From NCBI GenBank assembly GCA_029547045.1, contig JAKPQL010000055.1, positions 1 to 45,644 of the forward strand: 45,644 nt of DNA, given 5' to 3'. Source of the DNA: Deltaproteobacteria bacterium. GTDB lineage: Bacteria; Desulfobacterota; Desulfomonilia; UBA1062. The notes under the pieces were generated by a model. It saw nothing but the letters and a program-made list of their open reading frames with translations. It did no database searches and was not told the DNA's origin. The position numbers were made by a program, and so were the translations under genes. Of the stretch, positions 33,771 to 42,539 are shown piece by piece. Numbering within the stretch: position 1 is the stretch's first letter; every line of letters starts with the position of its first letter.

Positions 33771-33850
33771 ACCGATCAATCCGTCGATTTCTCATCGTTC
33801 AGGTATTCTGCTGGTATTCTGCTTGGTGAGAAATCCACGGACTGATCGGT
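33771..33850. repeat. Long imperfect inverted repeat enclosing an 11-bp tandem repeat
   Basis: Arms 33771-33796 and 33825-33850 are 26 nt each and match inverted at 23 of 26 positions (starts ACCGATCA). The loop holds GGTATTCTGCT twice in tandem (33802-33812, 33813-33823). It occupies the gap between the convergent CoA-transferase and histidine kinase genes, so it may act as a terminator; the tandem repeat in the loop is unusual. Confidence 0.75.
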
Positions 33851-33872
33851 TTCGTTGTAAAAACCACCCGCA

Positions 33873-36128
33873 TCACGCCCCCGCCTCCCCCCGGTACTCG
33901 GGCAGGAAGATGGTGAAGGTGGACCCCCTGCCCGGCTCGGAGTGGAGCATGATGCACCCCTGGAACTGCCTCACGATGTTGTACGCGATGGTAAGGCCGA
34001 GGCCGGTCCCCTTTCCCCCGGTCTTGGTGGTGAAGTAGGGGTCGAAGACATGGGACACGGTGTGCCCGTCCATGCCCATGCCGCTGTCGGAGACGATCAT
34101 CCGCACGTAGGGGCCGGTCTTGAGGTCCACGTGCATGCCTGCATACCCCTCGTCCACGAAGACGTGCCCGGTGACGATCCGGAAGGCGCCGCCTTTGGGC
34201 ATGGCGTCCCGGGCATTCAGCGACAGGTTCATGATCACCTGCTCGAGCTGGCTCCTGTCGGCGAGCACGAGGCATTTCTCGCTGTCCAGGGCAAGGTTCA
34301 GTTCGATCTTGTTCCCCATGACCGGGACGAGGAGGTCCTTCATGGCCGCGATCACCTCGTTCAGGTCCACGGCCACGGGTTTGGCGGGCTGCTTCCTGCT
34401 GAAGGAGAGCAGCTGCCTGATGAGCGCCGATGCGGAGGCCTTCACGTCCCTGATCTTTCCGATGCTCCTGGTCACGCTCCCGGGGTCGCCGATCTTGAGC
34501 AGGACCAGCTCGCAGAAGCCCTCGATGGCGGACAGGTAGTTGTTGAAGTCGTGGGCGATGGTGCCGGCGAGCCTGCCCACGGCCTCCATCTTCTGGGTCC
34601 TCGTGAGTTCCTCCTCGAGGAACTTGTAGTTCGTGATGTCGCGTCCCAGGCCCAGGACGCACTCGGTGGCCCCGAAGGTGATGGGCACGGCCGACCAGAG
34701 GATGCTCCTCATCTCCCCCGACTTGGTCCTGAACCTCACCTCCTCGTTGCTCAGCGGGCCCTGCTCCCGTATCTTCCTCACGATCCGCTCCCGCACCCCG
34801 GCGCTCTCCCACACGTTGATCTCCAGGGAGGTATGCCCGATCACCTCGTCCCGGGTATAGCCCGACGAGTTGAGGTACCCGTCGTTCACGTCGAGGAAGA
34901 TCCCCTCGTCCAGAGTGGTGATGGAGATCCAGTCAGGGCTTGCCTGGAAGATCTTGGAGAACTTGTCCTCGCTGAGCCTGAGCTCGTCGCGGATCTTCTT
35001 CTGTTCCGAGATGTCGATGACGAACCCCTCCAGGGAGAGGAGTCTCCCGTCTGAGGAAAACACGCCTGTGCCCTGCTCCCACACCCACTTCACCCTGCCC
35101 CCGGACGAGACGATGCGGTACATGTGCTGGAAGTGCTCTCTGCGGGACAGGGCGGCCTGTATCTCGTCCCATACCCTGGCCCTGTCGTCGGGGTGGATGA
35201 GGGCGCCGTACGAGATCGTCCGGTTCGCGACGAGGTCGTCGGGACCATAGCCCGTCAGGGCAAGGCAGCCCTGACTCACGGCCTCCATGGTCCAGTCCCT
35301 GTCGTTCCTGCACCGGTAGACCATGCCCGGAAGGTTGCTCGTGAGGGTGAAGAGTTCCCGGTTCCGCTCAGAGAGGTCCTCGGCGGTCCTGATGTGCGCC
35401 GTGTGGTCCGAGTACACCTCCACGAGCTCGCCGGAGGGCAGCTTGTACACGAAGCTCTCCCGCCACCCCGATATCCTCTCGTCCCGATAGTAGTAGACCG
35501 GCAGGTATTCGCCCTGGCCCGTCCTCCATGCCCGCTGCAGGGCATGGAAGAGCCCCGAGTCACGGGAGCCGGGGAAGACTTCCATGACGGTCCTGCCCAG
35601 GACCTTGTCCCTGCCCACGGCATCGATACGCTCCGCTGCACGGTTGAACTCCACGTACTCGAAGTCCTCCCCGTCGCCGATGGCCCGGAACATGGCCACG
35701 CCGCTCAGGTTGTTCTCCACCATGGCCCGGTAGCGCGACTCTGCCGTGCTCAAGGCGTCCTCGGAGCGCTTGCGCTCGGTGATGTCGATGGCCATGGACA
35801 GGAAATGGGGAGCGGATTCATACTCGAAGACCTTGGTGAAGAGGAGGCAGTCGTGGATTCTGCCGGATGCATGGCGGAACCGCACCTCGCGGTTCTTGAC
35901 CACGCCCCTGTCCCTCCCCTCGCGAATGACCTCGTCGCGCTGCTCCGTGTCGACCCACAACCCCACATCGATGACCGTTCTGCCGACGAGCTCCTCCCGG
36001 GCGTACCCGCTCAGCTCGCAGAAGGCGTCGTTGACGTCCACGATGACACCCTCTTCGATGGTGGTAATGGCCGCGGGTATGGGGTTGAGGTTGAAGCACT
36101 GGTAGAAGAGGTTCTTGTCGTCGCTCAT
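33873..36128 (-). CDS. Multi-PAS sensor histidine kinase
   Basis: The protein has 751 residues with four PAS domains in series (openings LFYQCFNLNPIPAAIT, RYRAMVENNLSGVAM, LFTLTSNLPGMVYRC, KFSKIFQASPDWISIT), then the H-box GRLAGTIAHDFNNYLSAIEG with phospho-acceptor His526, N-box NLSLNARDAMPKGG, G1 DSGMGMD, F-box HVFDPYFTTKTGG and G2 GKGTGLGL. No transmembrane segment and no receiver, so it is a soluble kinase needing a separate response regulator, not found in the window. PAS signals are unknown. GGGGG 8 nt before the ATG at 36128 supports the start; a longer frame to 36245 lacks this. A complete example of the kinase type that the gene at 10222 lost. Confidence 0.92.
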   Translation of the reverse strand: MSDDKNLFYQCFNLNPIPAAITTIEEGVIVDVNDAFCELSGYAREELVGRTVIDVGLWVDTEQRDEVIREGRDRGVVKNREVRFRHASGRIHDCLLFTKVFEYESAPHFLSMAIDITERKRSEDALSTAESRYRAMVENNLSGVAMFRAIGDGEDFEYVEFNRAAERIDAVGRDKVLGRTVMEVFPGSRDSGLFHALQRAWRTGQGEYLPVYYYRDERISGWRESFVYKLPSGELVEVYSDHTAHIRTAEDLSERNRELFTLTSNLPGMVYRCRNDRDWTMEAVSQGCLALTGYGPDDLVANRTISYGALIHPDDRARVWDEIQAALSRREHFQHMYRIVSSGGRVKWVWEQGTGVFSSDGRLLSLEGFVIDISEQKKIRDELRLSEDKFSKIFQASPDWISITTLDEGIFLDVNDGYLNSSGYTRDEVIGHTSLEINVWESAGVRERIVRKIREQGPLSNEEVRFRTKSGEMRSILWSAVPITFGATECVLGLGRDITNYKFLEEELTRTQKMEAVGRLAGTIAHDFNNYLSAIEGFCELVLLKIGDPGSVTRSIGKIRDVKASASALIRQLLSFSRKQPAKPVAVDLNEVIAAMKDLLVPVMGNKIELNLALDSEKCLVLADRSQLEQVIMNLSLNARDAMPKGGAFRIVTGHVFVDEGYAGMHVDLKTGPYVRMIVSDSGMGMDGHTVSHVFDPYFTTKTGGKGTGLGLTIAYNIVRQFQGCIMLHSEPGRGSTFTIFLPEYRGEAGA

Positions 36129-36319
36129 GGGTACAGCCCCCGTCCGCAGGACCCGGTCTCCCTGCACGGGCGAACTGCCCCTGCAGGCACTGTGTATCAT
36201 TGATAACCAAAACACCCGGCCAGTCAATAGAATCTCCGCATACATTCCCTTCCGTACAGGTACATGGCCACACGTGGGTCGACCTGTACACCGCGTCGGC
36301 GTTATGATAGTATGCTGTT

Positions 36320-36895
36320 ATGACTGCTGTCATGGAACGTTCCGGCGTGTTCAGGAGGTTGGTGCTCCCCCCGGCCCTCGTCCTCGTCGTCATGGCCGCA
36401 GGCACCGCCGCATACGACCACGGGGCCGCCCTGGGCTACGGCGTGTCGGGAACGGCGCGGCTCCTGGTGAACCTCGGTGCCGCGGGCATGTTCCTGAGCA
36501 TCTGGACGGGGTCCTTCATCGCCCATCCCCTGGCGTACTTCGCGGGTGCCGGGGTGATGGAGCGGATCGCTGCAGGCGTGATCCCCGCGTGCGTGTGGGT
36601 GGGCAAGATGCTTCTCGTCTCGTCCTGCATCTATTCCGGCTGGGAGCTCGCCTTCCTGGTGTTCTACCCCCTGGCCCTGAACGCCCTGTGCATGGCGCTC
36701 GCGAACACCGGCATCTCCGAGATGGCCTGCACCTTCATCGCAAGGAGGAGGGGATACCCGGAAGAGCGCGTCTTCAAACCCTGGGCAGCGGCCCTGGCCG
36801 TGGCGGGGAACACAGTGGTCCTCCTGTCCCTGGCCGGCGGCGGCATCTACTACTTCTACCTCTTCGTGGACATGTACGTCAGGGTCTTCACCTGA
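36320..36895 (+). CDS. Integral membrane protein of unknown function (sulfatase operon, gene 1)
   Basis: Not recognised. It has 191 residues, mostly hydrophobic, with about five predicted membrane segments (VLPPALVLVVMAAGTAAY; LLVNLGAAGMFLSIW; MLLVSSCIYSGWELAFLVFY; AALAVAGNTVVLLSLAGGG). Between them are a possible short cytoplasmic ACTFIARRRGYPEERVFKP loop. No ribosome site is obvious at the ATG at 36320 (ATG 36332 is an alternative), and the start lies in a small inverted repeat, ATGAC-TGCT-GTCAT. It precedes the sulfatase by 22 nt and is therefore likely cotranscribed; a role in export, anchoring or transport of the sulfatase substrate is only a guess. Confidence 0.7.
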   Translation: MTAVMERSGVFRRLVLPPALVLVVMAAGTAAYDHGAALGYGVSGTARLLVNLGAAGMFLSIWTGSFIAHPLAYFAGAGVMERIAAGVIPACVWVGKMLLVSSCIYSGWELAFLVFYPLALNALCMALANTGISEMACTFIARRRGYPEERVFKPWAAALAVAGNTVVLLSLAGGGIYYFYLFVDMYVRVFT

Positions 36896-36917
36896 AAACG
36901 GTCGATAGGGATACTCC

Positions 36918-38330
36918 ATGTCAGACAACCGCACGAGACTCGACGGCGCACCCGGCATGACCCGAAGGGAGTTCCTCCACGCGGGAGCGGGATCCCTGGC
37001 CTGGCTCATGAGCGCCGGCATCCCGGGAGTGGCATCCGCCGCCGCGGCTGTCCGGCCCAACATCGTGTTCATCCTGTCCGACGACCACCGGTGGGACCAC
37101 CTAGGCTGCGCAGGCCACCCCTTCGTGCGTACGCCGGCCCTGGACTCCCTGGCAGCGGACGGGGTGCTCTTCGAGAACGCCTTCGTGGTCACGTCCCTGT
37201 GCAGCCCGAGCCGCGCATGTTTCCTCACCGGGCAGTACCCGCACACCCACGGGGTGAGGAACAACATCACGCCATGGAGCGATCGCAACGTCACCTTCCT
37301 GGAGATCCTGAAACGGTCGGGCTATGACACGGCGTTCATCGGCAAGTGGCATATGCCGGGCAGCGGCCTGCCGAGGCTCCGGGGAGTGGACCGGTTCGTC
37401 TCCTTCACCGCGGAGCGCGGCCAGGGGAGCTACTACAACTGCCCCCTGTACGTGGACGGAGTGTGGAGGGCATCCCGCCGCCCGTACATCACCGAGGAGC
37501 TCACGGACCAAGCCATCGAGTTCATTGCCACCAGACGTGAACGCCCCTTCTGCCTGTACCTGGCCCACAAGGCCGTGCACCACCAGTGGCTCGCGCCGGA
37601 GAAGTTCAGGGGCATGTACGACCATGTCCGCGACCTGGGCCTGCCCGAACAGGCAGACCCCTGGATCGGCCTGGTGGACAACAACATCACCTACGGCATG
37701 CTGGGCAGGCTCGACGACCTGTACCGCCGTTACTGCGAAACCATCACGGCCATGGACGCTGAGATCGGCAGGCTCCTCTCGGCAATCGACGCCCAGGGCC
37801 TCAGGGATGACACCCTGGTGGTCTATGCGGGGGACAACGGCTTTCTCTGGGGCGAGCACCACCGGGTGGACAAGCGATGGGCCTACGAGGAGTCCATCCG
37901 GATCCCCTTCGTCGCCCGCTGCCCGAGGCTTGTGGACGGGCAGGGGCGCAGGGCCGCGGAGATGGTCCTGAACGTGGACCTGGCTCCCACCCTGACGGCG
38001 CTGGCGGGCAGCGCGGAAGGCGCGGGCATGGAGGGCATGAACTTTGCGCCCCTGCTGTCCCGGGGGCCCCATGCCTGGCGCAGCTCGTGGCTGTACGAGT
38101 ATTTCAGGGACTATCCCTACTCGGTGCCCGACATCCACGCGATCAGGACCGCCACCCACAAGTACGTGGAGACAGGGGGCCGCTGCGGCAGCAGGGAGCT
38201 CTACGACGTCGTGAACGACCCGGGGGAACGGCGCAACCTCCTGGGGACCGATGCCGGGGACCGGCTCGCTGCCGGGCTGAAGCGGGAGCTCGACCGCCTC
38301 ATGGCGCAGGCCGGGAACGGCCGGCACTGA
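36918..38330 (+). CDS. Tat-exported sulfatase (type I, Cys-type)
   Basis: The 470-residue protein begins with a twin-arginine signal (GMTRREFLHAGAGSLAW), so it is folded in the cytoplasm and exported. Mature residues PNIVFILSDDHRWDHLGCAG supply the first metal aspartates, and the active site is LCSPSRACFLTGQ with Cys95 to be converted to formylglycine by a maturase encoded elsewhere. Later metal and catalytic pieces are GKWHMPGSG, YAGDNGFLWGEHH and KRWAYEESIRIPFVAR. It cleaves a sulfate ester from an organic substrate; family-level homology does not give the substrate. Second gene of a five-gene operon. Confidence 0.92.
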   Translation: MSDNRTRLDGAPGMTRREFLHAGAGSLAWLMSAGIPGVASAAAAVRPNIVFILSDDHRWDHLGCAGHPFVRTPALDSLAADGVLFENAFVVTSLCSPSRACFLTGQYPHTHGVRNNITPWSDRNVTFLEILKRSGYDTAFIGKWHMPGSGLPRLRGVDRFVSFTAERGQGSYYNCPLYVDGVWRASRRPYITEELTDQAIEFIATRRERPFCLYLAHKAVHHQWLAPEKFRGMYDHVRDLGLPEQADPWIGLVDNNITYGMLGRLDDLYRRYCETITAMDAEIGRLLSAIDAQGLRDDTLVVYAGDNGFLWGEHHRVDKRWAYEESIRIPFVARCPRLVDGQGRRAAEMVLNVDLAPTLTALAGSAEGAGMEGMNFAPLLSRGPHAWRSSWLYEYFRDYPYSVPDIHAIRTATHKYVETGGRCGSRELYDVVNDPGERRNLLGTDAGDRLAAGLKRELDRLMAQAGNGRH

Positions 38331-38356
38331 GCGGAACACCTGAAAGGGAGTGCTTC

Positions 38357-39985
38357 ATGGCCACCATTGCCATCACCGACGGCACCATCATCGACGGCAC
38401 TGCCGCCGCAGGGTTCAGGGGCCATGTCCTGGTGGACGGAGACCGGATCACGGACGTGATACGGGCACCGGCCAGGCCGCCCCGGGCTGACGCCACCATC
38501 GACGCACAGGGGTGCGTCGTCTGCCCCGGCTTCATCGACATGCACTCCCACGCGGACTGGCTGCTCTGCCTGGAGGAGAACCCGGACCTGCTGCAGTGTC
38601 TCGTGGAACAGGGCATCACCACGGTGGTGGCGGGCAACTGCGGGTTCTCGCCCGCCCCGTTCAGGGAGGACACCTTTTTCCGGTTCCAGCAGCACACCCC
38701 GCTGCTGGCGCGGATGCCGGACTTCACCTGGGATACCATGGACGGCTTTCTGGAGCGGATCCGCGAGATCGGCCCGTGCCTGAACGTTGCCGAGCTCACG
38801 GGTCATGCGGCGGTGAGGTTCGCCGCCTCCGACACCATGCGCGGCGCCATGAAGCCCGAAGAGCACGCACGGTGCCTGCGGCTGCTTGCAGAGTCCCTCG
38901 ATTCCGGCGCCTGCGGGCTGAGCTTCGGCCTGGGCTACGAGCCGGGCATGTACTCGCCGCTGACCGAGATCGAGGACTTCTGCCGCATCGCCCGGAGCCG
39001 GGGCAAGCCCGTCACCGTGCACCTCAAGGCGCTTTCGATCCTGTCGCCCACCTACCCTCTCACCACCCCCGAGCCCCACAACCTCCTCGCGCTCAAGGAG
39101 ATGCTGGCCGTTGCCCGCGCCACAGGCATAGCGCTGCAGCTCTCGCACTTCATCTTCGTGGGCAGGCGCAGCTTCCAGACCGCGGGAACGGCCATCCGCA
39201 TGGTGGAGCTGGCCCGCCACGACGGCGTGGACGTTCAGTTCGACGCCTTCCCGTACACCTGCGGCAACACCACCATCAGCGTGGTGCTCCCCCACTGGTT
39301 CCTGAAGAAAGCGCCCCAGGCATACCGCAACCCGTTGCTGAAGCTGAGGCTGAGGCTGGAGCTGGAAGCGGGGTTCCGTCTGGTGGGCTTCATGTACCGC
39401 GACTTCCAGATCATGGACGCCGCACTGGAGGGCAACGAAGACCTGAACGGCCTGCGCATCACCGAGGTCGCGCAGAGGTGGGGCATGAGCCCCTTCGACA
39501 CCCTGCTCAGGCTGTGCGAGCTCACCGGGGGCGGCACCCTCATGCTCTTCCACACCTACAGCGGTGAGCCCGGGAGAGAAGAGGCGCTGGAGGCCGTGCT
39601 CTCTCACGACGCGTGCCTCTTCGAAACGGACGTCATCATCAAGGGCAGGGGCTTCCCCAACCCGGCCGCCCTCGGCGCCTTCCCCCGCATCTGCGGCCCC
39701 CTGGTGAGGGACAGGAGGCTCTTCACCCTCGAGCAGGCCGTGCACCGGTCCACCTGCGCCAGCGCCCGGCGGTTCGGCCTGAAGGACCGGGGCGAGGTGC
39801 GCAAGGGTGCAGTGGCGGACCTGGTGGTCTTCGACCCCCTCACCGTCTCCGATACGCCGGACTCGGGTTCCGTTGCCCCGGGAAAACCCACGGGCATCCG
39901 CCAGGTACTCATAAACGGCCGACACGTGGTGAAAGACGGCGCCATGGTGCCGGGGCAACGCTCGGGCAGGGTGCTGCGCACATAG
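38357..39985 (+). CDS. N-acyl-D-amino-acid deacylase/D-aminoacylase-like amidohydrolase
   Basis: The enzyme has 542 residues and an amidohydrolase-superfamily TIM barrel. The beta1 metal motif is FIDMHSHADW (His63, His65), with GITTVVAGNCGFSPAP and SFGLGYEPGMYSPLTEI as in D-aminoacylases, then HLKALSILSP, LQLSHFIFVGR and FDAFPYTCGNTTIS, and a C-terminal YSGEPGREEALEAVLSH and GEVRKGAVADLVVFDP. It hydrolyses an amide, perhaps of an N-acyl-D-amino acid or other unusual amide. No signal peptide. GGGAG 8 nt before the ATG at 38357 fixes the start. It follows the sulfatase by 26 nt, so the two may act in series on a sulfated amide. Confidence 0.9.
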   Translation: MATIAITDGTIIDGTAAAGFRGHVLVDGDRITDVIRAPARPPRADATIDAQGCVVCPGFIDMHSHADWLLCLEENPDLLQCLVEQGITTVVAGNCGFSPAPFREDTFFRFQQHTPLLARMPDFTWDTMDGFLERIREIGPCLNVAELTGHAAVRFAASDTMRGAMKPEEHARCLRLLAESLDSGACGLSFGLGYEPGMYSPLTEIEDFCRIARSRGKPVTVHLKALSILSPTYPLTTPEPHNLLALKEMLAVARATGIALQLSHFIFVGRRSFQTAGTAIRMVELARHDGVDVQFDAFPYTCGNTTISVVLPHWFLKKAPQAYRNPLLKLRLRLELEAGFRLVGFMYRDFQIMDAALEGNEDLNGLRITEVAQRWGMSPFDTLLRLCELTGGGTLMLFHTYSGEPGREEALEAVLSHDACLFETDVIIKGRGFPNPAALGAFPRICGPLVRDRRLFTLEQAVHRSTCASARRFGLKDRGEVRKGAVADLVVFDPLTVSDTPDSGSVAPGKPTGIRQVLINGRHVVKDGAMVPGQRSGRVLRT

Positions 39986-40000
39986 GGGCGGGTAGGGATC

Positions 40001-40264
40001 ATGGAGAGGATAGCCCCATCGAACCTGAAGTGGTTCGGCATCGCGCTGGCTCTCACGTGGGCCTTCGCCGTGTTCCTGCCCCTGGAAAGGTGGCTGTGCC
40101 TGGGCATGGGTACCGGGATCACCGGGCTCATCATGCTGGCCTTTGCCGCACTGGGAAGCTTCGGCATGCCCATGAAGGCGAACGCCGACCCGAAGGATGT
40201 GGCATCGGGCGGGCTCGGGCTCCTGCTCGGAACCGTGTTGATCTACCTCTTCTCCCGAGGATGA
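40001..40264 (+). CDS. Small two/three-helix membrane protein
   Basis: Unrecognised. It has 87 residues with strongly hydrophobic segments (WFGIALALTWAFAVFLPL; LGMGTGITGLIMLAFAAL; GGLGLLLGTVLIYLFS) and a short polar loop KANADPKDVASG. Located 15 nt after the amidohydrolase stop and with its own stop overlapping the MFS start as ATGA. Such small proteins often accompany transporters as accessory subunits. Function unknown. Confidence 0.75.
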   Translation: MERIAPSNLKWFGIALALTWAFAVFLPLERWLCLGMGTGITGLIMLAFAALGSFGMPMKANADPKDVASGGLGLLLGTVLIYLFSRG

Positions 40265-41550
40265 GTACGGACAGAGGATCGCACGCCACAGGCACCGGAA
40301 ATGCACCGGGGAAGTGGACAAGCCTCTTCCCTGCCCTCGCGGAACAGCCCTTCAGGATCCTCTGGCTCACCATGCTGCCCGGGGTCCTTGCCATGCAGAT
40401 GTATTTCTTCACCATAGGGTACCTGGCGTTCGAGATCACGGGAGCTGCCAAGTCCATCGGGTACATCTCGCTGGGGTTCGGCATCCCCATGCTCACCCTT
40501 TCCCTGGCAGGGGGCATGGCGGCCGACCGCTACCCGAAGCGCATGGTCCTCCTCATCAGCCAGGCGAGCATGGCAGTGGCGGCCCTGATCATGGCCGTCC
40601 TGGTCATGACTGAACTTGTCAGGGTCTGGCACCTGGTGATCATCTCCGGCGTCATGGCCACTGCCTTCACCTTTCACATGCCGGCCCGGCAGTCGTTCAT
40701 TACCGAGCTGACGAGCCCTGCCCGCCTGATGAACGCCATTGCCCTGAACAGTTCGGGGCTGAATGCATGCCGGGTCATCGGTCCTCCCCTTGCGGGGTGG
40801 CTCATCAGCAAACCCTGGCTGGACATCGGAGGGGTATGCGTGATCATGGCCGCCATGCTCCTGGTTGTGGTGTTCGGCCTGCTCAGGATCCCTGAGCGTG
40901 GAGTGCTCGGCCCTTCAGAGGAGTCCAGCGCATCGAGGGCGGTCCTGGACGGCATTCTCTACATTCGCGGGAACCCGGCACTGTTCGTCCTGCTGGCACT
41001 GAGCCTCGCCCCCTTCATCCTGGGCATGCCGTTCCAGGCATTGATGCCGGTCTTTGCAAAGAACGTGTTCGGCGTAGGGCCCAAAGAGCTCGGGTTCCTC
41101 ATGATGGCAAACGGCGTGGGCGCCTTCCTCGGATCGCTTGTGGTGGCCTCTGTAAGCGGGCTGAAGCGGCCCGGCATGGTGCAGCTCGTGCTCGGGGTGC
41201 TCTTCGGCCTGGGCCTGGCGGTCTTCGCTTTCGGACATTCCTATGCCCTGGGGCTGGCGATGATGGTAATCCTGGGGATCCTCTCGTCCTCCTATCTCTC
41301 GCTGAACGCCACACTCATCATGGATGCGGCGGACAAACGCTACCACGGCCGCGTCATGAGCGTATACATGCTCACCTTTTCGGCCTTGCCCCTGGGCAAC
41401 ATGCTGCAGAGCGTCTGTGCGGACACCTTCACCGCACCCGTCACCGTGGGCGTGGGCGGCCTGCTGCTGGCGGCATGCGTCCTGATCTTCGGCCTGCTCA
41501 GCCCTGCGTACCGTCGAATGACGTACGGTTCCTCCGGGCGTTCAGGGTGA
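40261..41550 (+). CDS. MFS transporter (EntS/MFS_3-like efflux or uptake protein)
   Basis: The protein has 429 residues with about 12 membrane segments. Motif A after the second helix reads GGMAADRYPKRMVLL, and the segment RQSFITELTSPARLMNAIAL and the late RYHGRVMSVYMLTFSALPLG are characteristic of the MFS_3/EntS branch, which usually exports small hydrophobic or chelating molecules. The ATG at 40261 overlaps the preceding stop, so it is translationally coupled to the small membrane protein. As the last gene of the sulfatase operon it could import the operon's substrate or export its product; the branch suggests export but the operon suggests catabolism. Confidence 0.9.
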   Translation: MSTDRGSHATGTGNAPGKWTSLFPALAEQPFRILWLTMLPGVLAMQMYFFTIGYLAFEITGAAKSIGYISLGFGIPMLTLSLAGGMAADRYPKRMVLLISQASMAVAALIMAVLVMTELVRVWHLVIISGVMATAFTFHMPARQSFITELTSPARLMNAIALNSSGLNACRVIGPPLAGWLISKPWLDIGGVCVIMAAMLLVVVFGLLRIPERGVLGPSEESSASRAVLDGILYIRGNPALFVLLALSLAPFILGMPFQALMPVFAKNVFGVGPKELGFLMMANGVGAFLGSLVVASVSGLKRPGMVQLVLGVLFGLGLAVFAFGHSYALGLAMMVILGILSSSYLSLNATLIMDAADKRYHGRVMSVYMLTFSALPLGNMLQSVCADTFTAPVTVGVGGLLLAACVLIFGLLSPAYRRMTYGSSGRSG

Positions 41551-41758
41551 GACTTCCCGGTCAGCAACCCTGGCAGGATTTCCGACACCTTGCCAATCCC
41601 TTCCTGATAATGGTTTTTATTAGTGATATTCCATGATGGACAGAACCAGAGAGACACACATATGTCGGTTAATTTACCACTTTTCCCATATCAGAACAGA
41701 TGATCATACGCCCCGATTGCAGATAACCCTCTGAATAGTATCGAGATAGCATGGCATC

Positions 41759-41786
41759 TTGCGAAAAGGCCCAATTTATGCATAAT
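41759..41786 (+). promoter_or_regulatory. Candidate promoter of the first PEP-CTERM gene
   Basis: TTGCGA (41759-41764), 16-bp spacer, CATAAT (41781-41786), about 60 bp before the start codon. The surrounding sequence is AT-rich in a GC-rich genome. Confidence 0.45.
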
Positions 41787-41845
41787 ATTTTTCATACGTT
41801 ATTGGTTGAGAGGAGGATGACAAAGAGAACAGGGAGGAGAAAGGC

Positions 41846-42268
41846 ATGAACAGAAAAACACTCATCATCATATTGGCATGCTTGCTTATCCCCATGATAT
41901 CTTATGCCATCCTGTTCACGAACGTCGACGATCCGGACAATGTCCTCACCGGGTATTCCCCGGCATCATCGAGCACCCTGACCGTGATCATTCTCTCAAG
42001 AGGGTTCTTCATCACCCCGACGTCGTCAGACCCTCCGGCGTATCCTGAGTACACCCCCCCGCCGCCTGCGAGAAACCGGCCGGTGAACAGCACCCTCATC
42101 CCTCCGGACGGAATACTGCCGCCCGGTACAAACCCGCCCCCCAACGGTGACGGGTACACGGGGGAAAACGGTCAGCCTGTGGCGGAGCCCGTTCCTGAAC
42201 CCGCCACCTTCATACTCCTCGGACTGGGACTCCTGGGACTGGCAGGGTTCAGGAAGAATACGCGCTAG
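41846..42268 (+). CDS. Short proline-rich PEP-CTERM sorting-domain protein
   Basis: The protein has 140 residues. Residues 1-21 (KTLIIILACLLIPMISYA) are a signal peptide. The middle is rich in Pro, Thr and Ser (YPEYTPPPPARNRP; PPGTNPPPNGDGYTG) and probably disordered. The end is a clean PEP-CTERM signal, VPEPATFILLGLGLL then GLAGFRKNTR, which an exosortase recognises at the Pro-Glu-Pro site when the protein crosses the membrane. Exosortase is not in the window. GGGAGGAGAAAGGC directly precedes the ATG. Likely a surface or matrix protein; the mature part lacks any recognisable globular domain. Confidence 0.85.
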   Translation: MNRKTLIIILACLLIPMISYAILFTNVDDPDNVLTGYSPASSSTLTVIILSRGFFITPTSSDPPAYPEYTPPPPARNRPVNSTLIPPDGILPPGTNPPPNGDGYTGENGQPVAEPVPEPATFILLGLGLLGLAGFRKNTR

Positions 42269-42539
42269 GGATACGCCCTGTCACCCGTGCATAGCGGAGT
42301 GCCCCCACACGGAGGCCTGTGAGGTTTCCGACGCACTGACACTGTCGAGGTATTTAACAACACTGACCTCCAGAAATTATAGAATCATCAGCATATTAGA
42401 CCGCACAGCGCCTTGAGTCGCTGTCGATATATTTTACACGTATCGGGCGCCCTACCTAACTATCCTGGAATATCTATATGTTACATCAAGGCACACATTA
42501 TGCAGAAAATTTCCATCTTACTTTTTGAGGAGGTTAGAT
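42269..42539. other. Intergenic leader between the two PEP-CTERM genes
   Basis: AT-rich leader with TTATGC at 42498 and a short A/T run, probably the promoter region of the next gene. No terminator for the first PEP-CTERM gene is clear and no gene is seen. Confidence 0.5.

Noticed and set aside
38201-40321. 706-codon open frame antisense to the amidohydrolase
   Set aside because: Again a GC-rich shadow opposite a well-supported enzyme; no domain and no start signal.
41750-41763. TGGCATCTTGC resembling a sigma-54 promoter before the first PEP-CTERM gene
   Set aside because: The GG and GC elements are only 6 nt apart; sigma-54 promoters need 10.
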